64,000 nt of DNA from Pohlia nutans (Eukaryota; Streptophyta; Bryopsida; Bryales; Mniaceae), in contig CM040085.1 in assembly GCA_022496805.1 (NCBI GenBank), positions 49,939,811 through 50,003,810 of the forward strand. The letters are read 5' to 3'. The notes under the pieces were generated by a model. That model saw only the letters and a list, made by a program, of their open reading frames with translations, searched no databases and had not been told where the DNA came from. Below are positions 46,554-56,724 of the stretch, piece by piece. The translations under genes and the position numbers were made by a program. The stretch's first letter is position 1. Every line of letters starts with the position of its first letter.

Positions 46554-48872
46554 TCTTCTATCCACATCTATGTACAGTACTACTTTCATTATGATATTTG
46601 TAGTAAGACTAAAAGGGCCACTACTTAAGGTTTATCCATGTGTGTTATACTTCACTCTATTTTCACTTTACCTCTATAATCTTTTTGTTTTGTTTATTCC
46701 ATTGATCTTGTTTTAAAAACCATGTTCAATTTCTATATTCTCTATTTTCTATACAAAATTTAATCACAAATTTTGCGAATCTAGTATCCAAAATAATTAT
46801 TTTTTTCAATACATGTCCAAATACATCCTAAATCCCTAAAAACCTAGCCTCACGGTTATAGGTCTTTTTCAAAAAATTCCAAAATAAATCACAAAAAATT
46901 CTAGGCTCTCAAGCTCTTGGACTCTTGGGCTCTTGGGCTCACAATCCCAAGCTTACATGCTAGCAACCCCGTGATTCATACTATCAAAAATAGAATGGAT
47001 TAAATTAGAAATTAACCACACAATTGTACCATCAATTAGAGTAGAGACATTATTATTGCCGAAAGTAGACAATCATCCAATGGTGGAATTGCAAGATTAT
47101 AGCATGTCTTTGAACCGTGTAACGTACGCTCAAAAGTGAGATTTTGGACAGTGTTTGACTTCAAAGGTAAATGGAATATGTGTTAAATTTTCAAAAATGA
47201 AAGTAAAGAGGTTTGAGAATGACCTATGCCAACACCTCTCTGTTGGAATCTTTCATATCAAGAATAGACTCATACATAATTATTGTGTATTTAATTAGTG
47301 AGAGTGGCTTATCCATATATGGTTTAGGACAAAAATTTATATGTTAAAATATGAAAGGAGTTGGTACATTGATCAAGATTGGAATACATACACTAACGGA
47401 ACATGAACAAGAGTCATAAGAAGACAATCCAAAAAAATAGAAGATAACAGACTTCCAAACACAAGAAATTCTGCATATTACATTTGTTGTATTTGTAAGT
47501 ATTTACTGTATTTTCAAGTATTTGCAATATTTTGCATTTTATTCATAGGTGTTTTGATAGTTGCACAACTCAAACTAAAAAAATCTTTTTTTAGAAGATG
47601 TGTATTATAAATCTCCAATTGTGAACTTCCAATTTAAAATTCACAGATTTTTTGTTATTTACATTTTCGACACTCCAATGACCAGAATGTGGTCAGCTAG
47701 GTACTAAATGGTTAACCCCCAAATGCCTAGGCCTATGACAATGGAATCATGCATTACATGTCACACTCGATTTTGCCATTATAAATAAGATAAGTATTAA
47801 AATTTACATTTTTAGTAGTTGAATCCATGTGTCTACTACAAATCATGAATTCTTCATAAATTTTGGTGAAGTTTTGAAATTACTATGATTTTTTGAAGTG
47901 ATTGTTAAGAAAATTCATATCAATTAAAAAATATACTAAAAAATTCCAATTTTTTTTACCAAAAGTGTAAATCACAATGAAAAATAGTACAATAAATGAA
48001 AATCATCCATGTATCTAAATTTAGAATTTTTGCTACACCATGGTGATACCCACTGAATTTGAAACGCCAATAAAATACTCAATTTTCAGAGTTTTTCAAA
48101 AATTCAAAGTGGAGTAGAAACTAAACTTGATAATCTTCATTTTTAGTTATGCCCAAATGCAATATAACTCATTTTATAGCCTAAATTTAGTTTAACCCCT
48201 AAACCTTCGGTAGAAACCGTAGTCCTTGCTCTGTATGCTATGGATATGTTACTGAAGATACGAGCTAGATCCTCTTTGCTAAATCTGACCACAACGATGG
48301 AATGGTAGACCCTGACGGAGTGAACCAAGAATTTTCAGGAGCAATCCACTATGTAGTCTTTGCAAAAATTTAGAAAGTTGCTTCACTGTGGATTGTATAC
48401 GTTGGCGTTGGGTGATCCGGTGATGGCTGGGTCCTTTAAGAATACTCCCCATACTAGGAGCGCACCTATACTCGAGTTCACCTGATGCACGCCATGGAGC
48501 ATAAAGAGACGACCACAAATGATGGGACTGCAGGAATCTTGAGAGACGGGAGCTTCCCGGCAATATCCTATGCCCCACCTAGCAATGATGAATTTTGTGG
48601 ATTCTCACGAGAAGGGGGGTTCGACGCCGGTTTCGTGCGCAAACGTTGGAATGACATAACATAAAATGGTAATTTGATTTTTCCTTATGTAATAGAGAAA
48701 CATGTTCTCATGCATTTGTATTACTAACATAATTAGTTACCGTCTTGCAACAACTCCTCAAAATGAGACATTCTTCAACATAAAATGAAGCTCTCTTTGT
48801 TTTTCTATGTTGATAAGCACCTACAACTACAATACTATGGCTGACTACAAAATTGTTGCTCCAATCACATAG
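46554..48872. other. AT-rich DNA, no gene; isolated TTAACCCC motifs
   Basis: No convincing coding frame. TTAACCCCCAAATGCC at 47,712 and TTAACCCCTAAACC at 48,192 are in the same orientation, so they are unpaired ends of the piggyBac-type family rather than one complete element. A less AT-rich island at 48,210-48,620 has short frames of no recognised family. Confidence 0.5.
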
Positions 48873-50267
48873 AACACGCAATTCGCTGTTTACACACTTG
48901 GCCATATAATCATGCTCTTGGTCCCCATGCGCATAAATTTCTTTGTCTAATTTCTTTTAAAAAAACGACGATTCTTGTCTTTCTACAATCCCTTACATTG
49001 TAAACAAACAATTATTTTATTTATTTTTATTTTTATCTTTATCTTTTCTTTGATCTTTTTTTTTAATCTTTTTTTTTTATCTTGATTTCTTTCTTGTCTT
49101 CTTTCTCGTCTTCTTTCTCGTTTTCTTGTTGTCTTTCTTGTTGTCTTTTTTTTTCTTCTACTTTTTCTTCAGCTGTGGCTGCTGAACCCTAAACGGCAGG
49201 AGCAAAGCAAGAAAAAAAAATTCAAAATTCAAAATTCAAAAATTAATAAAAAAAAAATTGATACTTTATTTGGTTGTGGAGTGCTACTAAATTCTAAACG
49301 ACGGCAGCCAAAAACAAAAAAATAAGAAAAAAAAAATTATAACTTTATCTGGCCGTGGCATGCTGCTGAATCCTAAAGAGCTACACGGCAGCTGCCCAAA
49401 TATTATTATTATTTTCTATTTTTAGGCACAGGGTGCGCGGCCGTGCACCCAAAGACCTTTGCACCCAAACATCCAAAGACCACTCCCATTTCTTTTCTCC
49501 ATCTCCATCTCCCTCCCCTCTCTTCATATATATAGGAGAGACGAGAGGGTGTCTTCCATCCACTCCCCTACTCACTCTCCCACTCCCTATCCCTTCCCTC
49601 TCTCCTCTCCCCTATATATATAAGGAGAGGGGAAGGAGATGAAGAAGGAGAAGAGAGATGGGAGTGGTCTTTGGGTGCGCGGCCGCGCACCCATCGGCTC
49701 AATATATATATATATATATATATATAATTTTTTTTTTAATTTTTGGGCGGCCGCTGTGTAGGATTCAGCAGCACGTCACAGTCAAATAAAGTTTTATTTT
49801 TTTATTTTTTATTTTTTGCTTTCGACGGCCGCTATTTAGGGTTAAGTAGCACGCCGCGGCCAAATAAAGTCCCATAAAAAATTTAAAATTAAAATGATAA
49901 AAAATAAAAAATAACAATTTTATTTATTTTTGCTTTGCTCTTGCCATTTAGGATTCAGCAACTACAGCTGAAGAAAAAGTAGAAGGAAAAAAAAGACAAG
50001 AAGAAAGACAAGGAAGACAAGAAGAAAGACAACAGGAAGACAAGAAAGAAATTAAGATATAAAAAGACAAGATAAAATAAAGATAAAAGAAAAGATAAAG
50101 ATAAGAATTAAAAATAAATATAATAATTGTTTGTTTACGATGTAAGGGATTGTAGAAAGACAACATTGATGTTTTTTAAAGAACTTTTTAACCAATTTTT
50201 TTATAAGCCAAATATGCTTATGAAATGACTGCACTTGGCCAAGTGCATAAATAGCGAATTGCGTGTT
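48873..50267. mobile_element. foldback element FB2 (1.4 kb) with ATAG target duplication
   Basis: Starts AACACGCAATTCGCTGTTTA and ends with the complement of AACACGCAATTCGCTATTTA. ATAG lies directly outside both ends (48,869-48,872 and 50,268-50,271). The arms hold TTACATTGTAAACAAACAA, a CTTTCTTGTCTTC pyrimidine stretch (purine on the right), and repeated blocks around GCTGCTGAATCCTAAA. It belongs to the same family as FB1. No transposase inside, so non-autonomous. Confidence 0.8.
49431..49692. repeat. nested hairpin with GGGTGCGCGGCCG termini
   Basis: Left end GGGTGCGCGGCCGTGCACCC, right end GGGTGCGCGGCCGCGCACCC. Inside, AAAGACCACTCCCAT pairs with ATGGGAGTGGTCTTT, and ATATATA-AGGAGAG segments pair across the centre. 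It sits at the centre of FB2, and a (TA)12-type microsatellite follows at about 49,702-49,726. The clean GC-rich ends suggest an independent small element that inserted into FB2. Confidence 0.75.
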
Positions 50268-50479
50268 ATAGATCTTGCACTAAACATGTATCTATAGACA
50301 ACACTGTTGTTTCCACAATATCAAAACGCAGTTGACTTTATGCGAGCTACTCCCTTGAGCTGCAAGTATCAATTTGCTCCTTCAAACAAATTTGATCCAC
50401 CAGAATGTCGAGTTTGGCAAGGAAGCCTATTGTGTGCTCCCCCACTTGCTGTCGAGTCCTTTACTTGACACACCAACAA

Positions 50480-51056
50480 CTGCAAGGGGGTGAATTTTCT
50501 AATTCAAGGTCAACAATGCTTTGACACATATCCGGGCTAAGTATATACTCGCACATAACATGTCCCATCGCACATGAACTAACCAGCACAACAACCACTG
50601 AACAACAAGTATTTTTCTACAAATAACACAAGCACGGCAAATATATAGATGGCTTTCAACCCTGTGGAACTCCGGAGAACCAGATAACGGTGTCTTCTCT
50701 TTATGTGACCTCCGAGCAACTAAGGGCCAATCAGACGCATTGCTAAAGTATAATGCCACAACACTCTCATCCAGACTAGGAAACCAACATTCTCACACTC
50801 TAAACAATAGAGGAGATAGGAATTCTGCATCAAAGAACCAAAGGTCCACAATAGAAGCCGATGCCACCATTTGTGCGTTGGCAACTAAACAGTGTACTCC
50901 CCGCGTTGCTGATCTACGACATCAATGCCACGCATGCATGAAATCCTAATACTTCAACAAAATTGGGCTAGTGGAGAAATCCACTTTGTCGCGCCTCCCC
51001 GGAACCCACCAACTGCACCGAGTAGTTGCACAGTCAGGGTCATAAGGATTAGTTGC
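50480..51056 (-). pseudogene. piggyBac transposase, C-terminal part (split by copia)
   Basis: Reading leftwards from the copia insertion, the minus strand continues the piggyBac frame of 56,725-57,990: NPYDPDCATTRC, then GIDVVDQQRGEYTV (50,949-50,888), which carries the third catalytic-type Asp of the family (G-x-D-x-x-D-Q), then HKWWH, and further on a Cys-rich stretch (ICRACVICRK, about 50,640) like the C-terminal Cys domain of piggyBac transposases. TAG at 50885-50887 sits where the frame otherwise continues, and further stops follow. The insertion removed nothing: one copy of GTTGC (51,052-51,056) is the target duplication. Confidence 0.8.
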
Positions 51057-51375
51057 TGTTGAAGTAGGATGATTGCGTGGGCTGATGTTGCTCATAGCCA
51101 TGCGCATTAGCTAGAGTAGATGATGCGAATGAGCTAGACTTGCAACTAGAGAAGTGGTACTAGTTAGAAGTAATGAGAATTGGGTCTCCCAAGTGATATG
51201 GGCTGATCCTAGTGTACTAGGAGTGGAGTATGGGCTGATGTCCCATATGGTTTGCCAAGGGGACTCCCTTGGGTGTGCTACTTAAGAGGGGCAGCCCATG
51301 AGTAAAAATTTATCTCTTTCCTATGCATTCCAAGTGTTTGTGTGAGGCTTTGGCATTCTAATCTAACCTTCAATA
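51057..51375 (+). repeat. copia 5' LTR
   Basis: Starts TGTTGAAGTAGG and ends ACCTTCAATA, so the ends are TG...TA rather than the usual TG...CA; the short terminal inverted repeat is TGTTGAAG / CTTCAATA with one mismatch. It contains TTAAGAGGGGC and AGTAAAAATTTATC, possible promoter and poly(A)-region features, unproven. Confidence 0.95.
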
Positions 51376-51389
51376 GGTTATGGGCCCAC
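51376..51389 (+). promoter_or_regulatory. copia primer-binding site, initiator tRNA-Met anticodon arm
   Basis: GGTTATGGGCCCAC follows the LTR with no gap. It is the reverse complement of the anticodon-arm sequence of plant initiator tRNA-Met (GUGGGCCCAUAACC), not of the tRNA 3' end. That points to priming by an internally cleaved half-tRNA, as known for Drosophila copia. The 14-nt match is seen directly; the priming mode is inferred. Confidence 0.8.
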
Positions 51390-52347
51390 TCATGTGTTTT
51401 GCGTGAGTTAAAGATTAGATTGCTCATTGTGTGGAGGTCGTGCGTTGGAGCGCTGATTTTGGAGTATTGGAGCGCTCATTTGGAACTTTGGAGGGCTGAA
51501 TTCGAGCTTTGGTGGGCTGATTTCGACATTGGGAGGTATTACAATCTTCCTACCTTTGATCTACGTGTTGGAGGGCTGAATTCGCACTTTGGAGCTATCA
51601 TTTGTTGATTTGGAGCTTTTGGAGCACTTTGGAGCACTTTTGGAGTTTATACACGTCTACAAGGGCTGAATTGGAGCTTTGGAGCTTATTGGTGCTTGTT
51701 GGAGTATATTGGAGCTTATTGGAGCTTATTGGAGCTTATTGTAGCTCATTGGAGCTTATTGGCTCAATTTGTGCTCAATTTGTGCACTTGTGTTGTTGCA
51801 AGGCACTTTTATGCTTTGAGGCTCTTGGGGTGAGTCTACAATCTGATTTTGGTATTGCAATTCTTGCACAAGGGTTTGGAATGTGAGTTATGCCCTTGGA
51901 GTGCTCAAAATTAGAGTTTGGGTTAGTGAATGCACAACGGGGCTGATTTGATGAATTTTAATGCAATTAGGACTTGAAGGGGCTGAATTTGCATTGATTG
52001 AGAGTCCTTGGAAGGCACAAGGGTGTGCATAGGGTGCATTACATGTTGTGAAGCACAAGGGTGCTGATTTGAGTGGATTTGAGCCAACGAGTGCGCAATT
52101 CTCCTAGTTAGGGTGTTGTGGTATGATCTTGTGCAAATTCACTAAGAACCATCACGATTGAGTGTTGTGAGGTTGATGTGTAGCACAAAGGTGCTGATTT
52201 AGTGTTTGGAATTAGTTTGGAGGCATTAGAAGCACGTACGTGTGCAATTTGCCTCACAAATCACAAAATTGTCAAAAATCATAAAAACAATTTTTCTTAG
52301 CTTTCTAGGGGCTGAATTTTGTGAGCGTACGTCCTTCAATCAAGGAT
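51390..52347 (+). repeat. copia untranslated leader with TTGGAGC repeats
   Basis: About 960 nt between the primer site and the first ATG. From 51,460 to 51,760 the words GGAGCGCT, TTTGGAGGGCTGAATTCG and GGAGCTTATT recur, the last about six times in tandem at 51,690-51,765. GGGCTGATTT/GGGCTGAATT phrases continue to 52,315. Long leaders of this sort usually carry packaging and dimerisation signals; nothing specific can be assigned. Confidence 0.7.
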
Positions 52348-55300
52348 ATGGCTACATTTGAGGGTGAAGGTGCTAAGGTTGTAGACAAGTTCGATGGCGT
52401 CAACTTCCACTTGTGGAAATTCAAGATGGAAATGGTCATGGCCGAAAAAGAATTGTGGGAGATAGTTGAGGGTAGTGAGGAACCGCCTTCGTCCGACGCC
52501 GAGGCTAGGGTACGAACTGCGTACACTCGGCGAGAAAAAAAGGCCTTTGCGATTTTGGCTCTTAATCTTTCTGATTCCCAGCTTTCTCATATTCGGTCGT
52601 GCAAGACTCCCGCCGAGGCATGGGCCAAACTTTGCAATATTCATGAGGCAAAGAGCTTGGTCAATATCTTGTTTTTGAGGCGCAAGTTTTTCACCATCAA
52701 GATGGAAGAAAACGACGACATGTTGGCGCACATCAACAAAGTCAAGGCTCTTGCGGATCAGCTCAACGGCGCAGACGTCAACATTACCGACGGTGATATC
52801 GTTATGACGCTCCTCGAGAGTTTGCCGCCGTCGTACGAGTATCTTATCGTTGCTATGGAGAGTAGGCCCATTAGCGAGCTCACTCTTGATTATGTGACAT
52901 CACGGTTGTTGCATGAACTCTCGCGGCGCAAAGAGAACGAGACTCGTGGCGACAGCGCGGCGCTTATGGCGAAGCAATCCAAGAGCGGTGCCAGTGGGAG
53001 CTCTACAGACAAGGTATGCTACTATTGCGGTAAGAAGGGCCACTTGGCAAAATTTTGCTACAAACGCAAGAGAGAGGAAAGTGCCAACAATACAAAGGTC
53101 AACGATGCAGGTGATGAGTACGCATTTATGACTAGCGTCTCTTCTTGGTGTGATGACGGGGACGAGTATGCAATGATGGCAAGTGACGTGTCATGCAATG
53201 GTAGTGTGATCGATTGGATTGTTGATTCGGGAGCCTCGAGTCACATGGCGCCCATTAGGACTTGTTTCCAATCATATCACGTCATATCTCCAAAGAATGT
53301 CATTTTGGGTGATGATACGGTTCTTCAAGCCGTGGGTAAAGGATCCATCGTCGTAGACACCGAGGTGAAGGGTCGTGTGAAGACAATTACCATCCATGAT
53401 GTCCTCCACGTTCCCAAGTTGAAGGCAAATCTTTTATCGGTGCGACATTTGGTGATGAAGCATTTGCGAGTGGAATTTAGCGACCAAGGGTGTTTTGTGT
53501 TGTCCCCAAGTCGTGAGGAGGTGGCCATTATACACGAAGTCAACGGCTTGTACCAAATCAAGTTTTCCAAGATGCACGCGGCGGAATCCGCAACGTTGGT
53601 GCAATCGAGTTCAAACGAAGACAAGTTGGCGTTGTGGCATCGTCGTCTCGGGCATTTGAATGTCAAGAGTGTGAAAGCACTGCGTGGAATGGTAAGTGGC
53701 ATGGATCTTGCACAATCACACGTCGCACCTAGTTCATTCACATGTGAGGGTTGTATTGAAGGCAAGCAACAACGCTCACCGTTTCCAGTTGATGGGGCAA
53801 CTCGTGCAACCAAGGTTCTTGAGATTGTGCATTCCGACGTGTGTGGTCCAATGAAGACCACGTCTATGGGGGGTTGCAAGTATTTTGTGACGTTCATTGA
53901 TGATTTTTCGAGGAAGATATGGTTGTATCCGATCAAAGCAAAGAGCGAGTGTTTTGAGAAGTTCAAAGAGTTCAAGGCGTTGGTTGAGAAGCAATCCGAG
54001 CACAAGATCAAGGTGTTTCGATCGGATAATGGCGGCGAGTTCATGTCCAACCAATTTGGAGAGTTATTGAAGAAAGAAGGCATTGCTAGACAAACCACAA
54101 CGCCATATACACCACAACAAAACGGAGTTGCAGAGCGTGCAAATCGAACAATTGTGGAAATGGCAAGGAGTATGTTGCATGCACAAAATTTGGGTTTGGA
54201 CCTTTGGGCGGAAGCGGTGGTGACTGCGGTGTACACACGCAACCGATGCCCGACGAGTGCGGTTCAAAACATGACACCAGAGCAAGCGTGGAGTGGGAGG
54301 CCACCCCGCGTGGAGCACATGCGCACATTTGGATGCATCGCATTTGCAAAGGTACCCGATTCCCAAAGAACCAAACTTGAGGCCAAGGCAACAAAATGTG
54401 TGTTTCTTGGATATTGTGAAGGTACCAAGGCGTACAGGCTCATGTCGCTCGAGACCAAGAAGATCATTCGAGCTCGTGATGTGACATTTTGCGAGAATTC
54501 CAAGGTTGAAGACAATTTGGACGATGGTCCAAGTGGGAGAAGTGGCGATAAACCAGCGATTGTGGACCAATCTTCCAAATCTCCCGTTATTGATATTGTT
54601 GATGAAGACGAAGATGACAAAGATGGTGGTGATGAGGAACATATTGAGGAGCCACCTTTGAAGACGAAGAATGGCGAGAAGAAGGCACAAGCAATGGCGG
54701 TTGAAGACAATGCATCCTCGAGCGATCGTCGTTATCCAGAGAGAAATCGTAGACCACTTGGCGAGTGGTGGAAGAATCATATTCTCCCTCAAGGTGAGGA
54801 GGAGCATGCAAACGTTGCACTTTTAGATGCTCCATTGACGATTCGTGAAGCGTTGAGTTGTGATGATGCAAACAAGTGGGAGCAAGCCATGCAAGAGGAG
54901 TACAAATCGTTGATGGACAATGGCACTTGGGAATTGACTCCCCTCCCCAAGAATCGCAACGCTATCGGTTGTAAGTGGGTATTTCGTGCAAAGAGAGATG
55001 CAACGGGTGATGTGGTTCGTTATAAGGCAAGATTGGTGGCAAAGGGCTTTTCACAAATCGAAGGTGTTGATTTTCATGAGACCTTTGCACCGGTGGCGAA
55101 ATTCACCACTATTCGATGCATTTTGGCCATCGGGGCTGCCATGGATTTGGAAATGCATCAAATGGATGTGAAGACGGCGTTCTTGAACGGCGAGTTGGAC
55201 GAGGACATCTACATGGTGCAACCCGAAGGATTTGTGCAACGAGGTAATGAGAACCTTGTTTGCAAGTTGAACAAGTCATTGTATGGGTTGAAGCAATCTC

Positions 55301-56421
55301 CACGCGCATGGTATCAAAAGATTGACACGTTTCTTGTTCATATCGGGTTCACAAGGAGCATCGCTGATCACAGCTTGTATTTCATGCAAAAGGGGCAACA
55401 TGTGGTCATCGTGATCATATATGTGGATGATTTGATCATCCTTGCAAGTTGTATGAGCTCTTTGAAGGCATTGAAGGCAATGCTTGAGAACGAGTACGAG
55501 ATGAGTGATCTCGGTTAGTTGCACTTTTGTCTAGGAGTTGAGTTTGTGCGAGATAGAGCAACACGCACCATAACAATGAATCAAAGCAAGTATGTTATGG
55601 ATGTGCTCAAACGCTTTGGCATGGAGGATTGCAAACCGGTTGGCACTCCATTGGATGTGAATTCCAAACTCGTGAAACTCACCGATGAGGAGTATGCATT
55701 AGAGGCTCAATCTATGGTGGATGTGCCATACAAGCAAGCTGTAGGGTCATTGATGTATGCTATGATTGCAACAAGGCCGGACCTTGCGTATCCAATCAGC
55801 GTTGTGAGTCAACACATGGCAAGACCGGGTTCAAGTCATTGGGTTGCGGTCAAGAGGATCATGCGGTACTTGAAAGGCACAAGTGATGTGAGGTTGTGTC
55901 TTGGAGGTGACAACATTGTGTTGAGTGGGTATTGTGATGCGGATTATGCGGGTGATACCAATGATCGTAGATCCACCACGGGGTACATGTTCAAAGTTGG
56001 ATCGGGGGCCGTTTCATGGAATAGCAAGCGCCAACAAACCACGGCCACGTCAACGGTTGAGGCGGAGTACATGGCGACGAGCCACGGTACGAAGGAGGCC
56101 ATTTGGTTGAGGCAACTAATGGCGGATGTGAGATGCACTCAAGAGGAGGCTACAACAATCATGTGTGACAACCAAGGGAGTATGTCATTGGCGAAGAATC
56201 CAACGCATCACTCACGTACAAAGCACATTGATGTGCAATATCACTTCATTCGAGAGAAGTTAGAGATGAAGGTGATAGAGTTGAAGTATTGTCCAACGGA
56301 GCACATGGTGGCGGACGTGCTCACAAAGGCTCTTGCGAGAGATCGACATCAAAGACTAGTGGCGGCATTTGGGCTCGAAGGCTTTGGCTATTCGCAAAGT
56401 GGGAGTGTTGAAGTAGGATGA
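52348..56421 (+). CDS. copia Gag-Pol polyprotein, one in-frame stop at 55516-55518
   Basis: A single frame of 1,357 sense positions from ATG 52348 (MATFEGEGAK), broken once by TAG at 55516-55518 (codon 1057). Gag has the copia gag core (about 10-220) and a CCHC knuckle CYYCGKKGHLAKFC (residue 224). The protease motif is VDSGASSH (Asp293). The pre-integrase HRRLGH and C-x2-C follow. Integrase catalytic residues are Asp497 (HSDVCGP), Asp560 (RSDNGGE) and Glu596, a D-x35-E spacing. Reverse transcriptase starts near WELTPLPKN and has YVDD at residues 1025-1028. RNase H has Asp1197 (YCDADYAG), Glu1240 and Asp1274. The stop lies about 30 codons after YVDD, between MSDLG and LHFCLGVEF. The frame ends inside the 3' LTR (TGA 56419-56421). 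The upstream GTG at 52,321 is in frame, but the ATG is the likelier start. Confidence 0.95.
56396..56405 (+). promoter_or_regulatory. copia polypurine tract
   Basis: AAAGTGGGAG lies immediately before the 3' LTR (TGTTGAAG at 56,406) and is the expected plus-strand primer site. It lies within the last codons of the polyprotein frame. Confidence 0.75.
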
Positions 56422-56724
56422 TTGCGTGGGCTGATGTTGCTCATAGCCATGCGCATTAGCTAGAGTAGATGATGCGAATGAGCTAGACTTGCAACTAGAG
56501 AAGTGGTACTAGTTAGAAGTAATGAGAATTGGGTCTCCCAAGTGATATGGGCTGATCCTAGTGTACTAGGAGTGGAGTATGGGCTGATGTCCCATATGGT
56601 TTGCCAAGGGGACTCCCTTGGGTGTGCTACTTAAGAGGGGCAGCCCATGAGTAAAAATTTATCTCTTTCCTATGCATTCCAAGTGTTTGTGTGAGGCTTT
56701 GGCATTCTAATCTAACCTTCAATA
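56406..56724 (+). repeat. copia 3' LTR
   Basis: Base-for-base identical to the 5' LTR by eye over 319 bp. It is followed by GTTGC, the right target-site copy, and then piggyBac coding sequence. Confidence 0.95.

Larger units (their letters stand above)
51057..56724 (+). mobile_element. Ty1/copia LTR retrotransposon, 5,668 bp, very recent
   Basis: Two 319-bp LTRs that read as identical, a primer-binding site directly after the left LTR, a Gag-Pol frame, a polypurine tract and a 5-bp target duplication GTTGC (51,052-51,056 and 56,725-56,729). Pol domain order is protease, integrase, reverse transcriptase, RNase H, which defines copia. It is inserted antisense within the piggyBac pseudogene. 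One in-frame stop in the reverse transcriptase means this copy cannot make a full polyprotein unless the stop is read through. Confidence 0.97.

Noticed and set aside
53325..54242. 305-codon minus-strand frame
   Set aside because: Lies wholly inside the copia integrase region; antisense shadow of the polyprotein, with no own motif.
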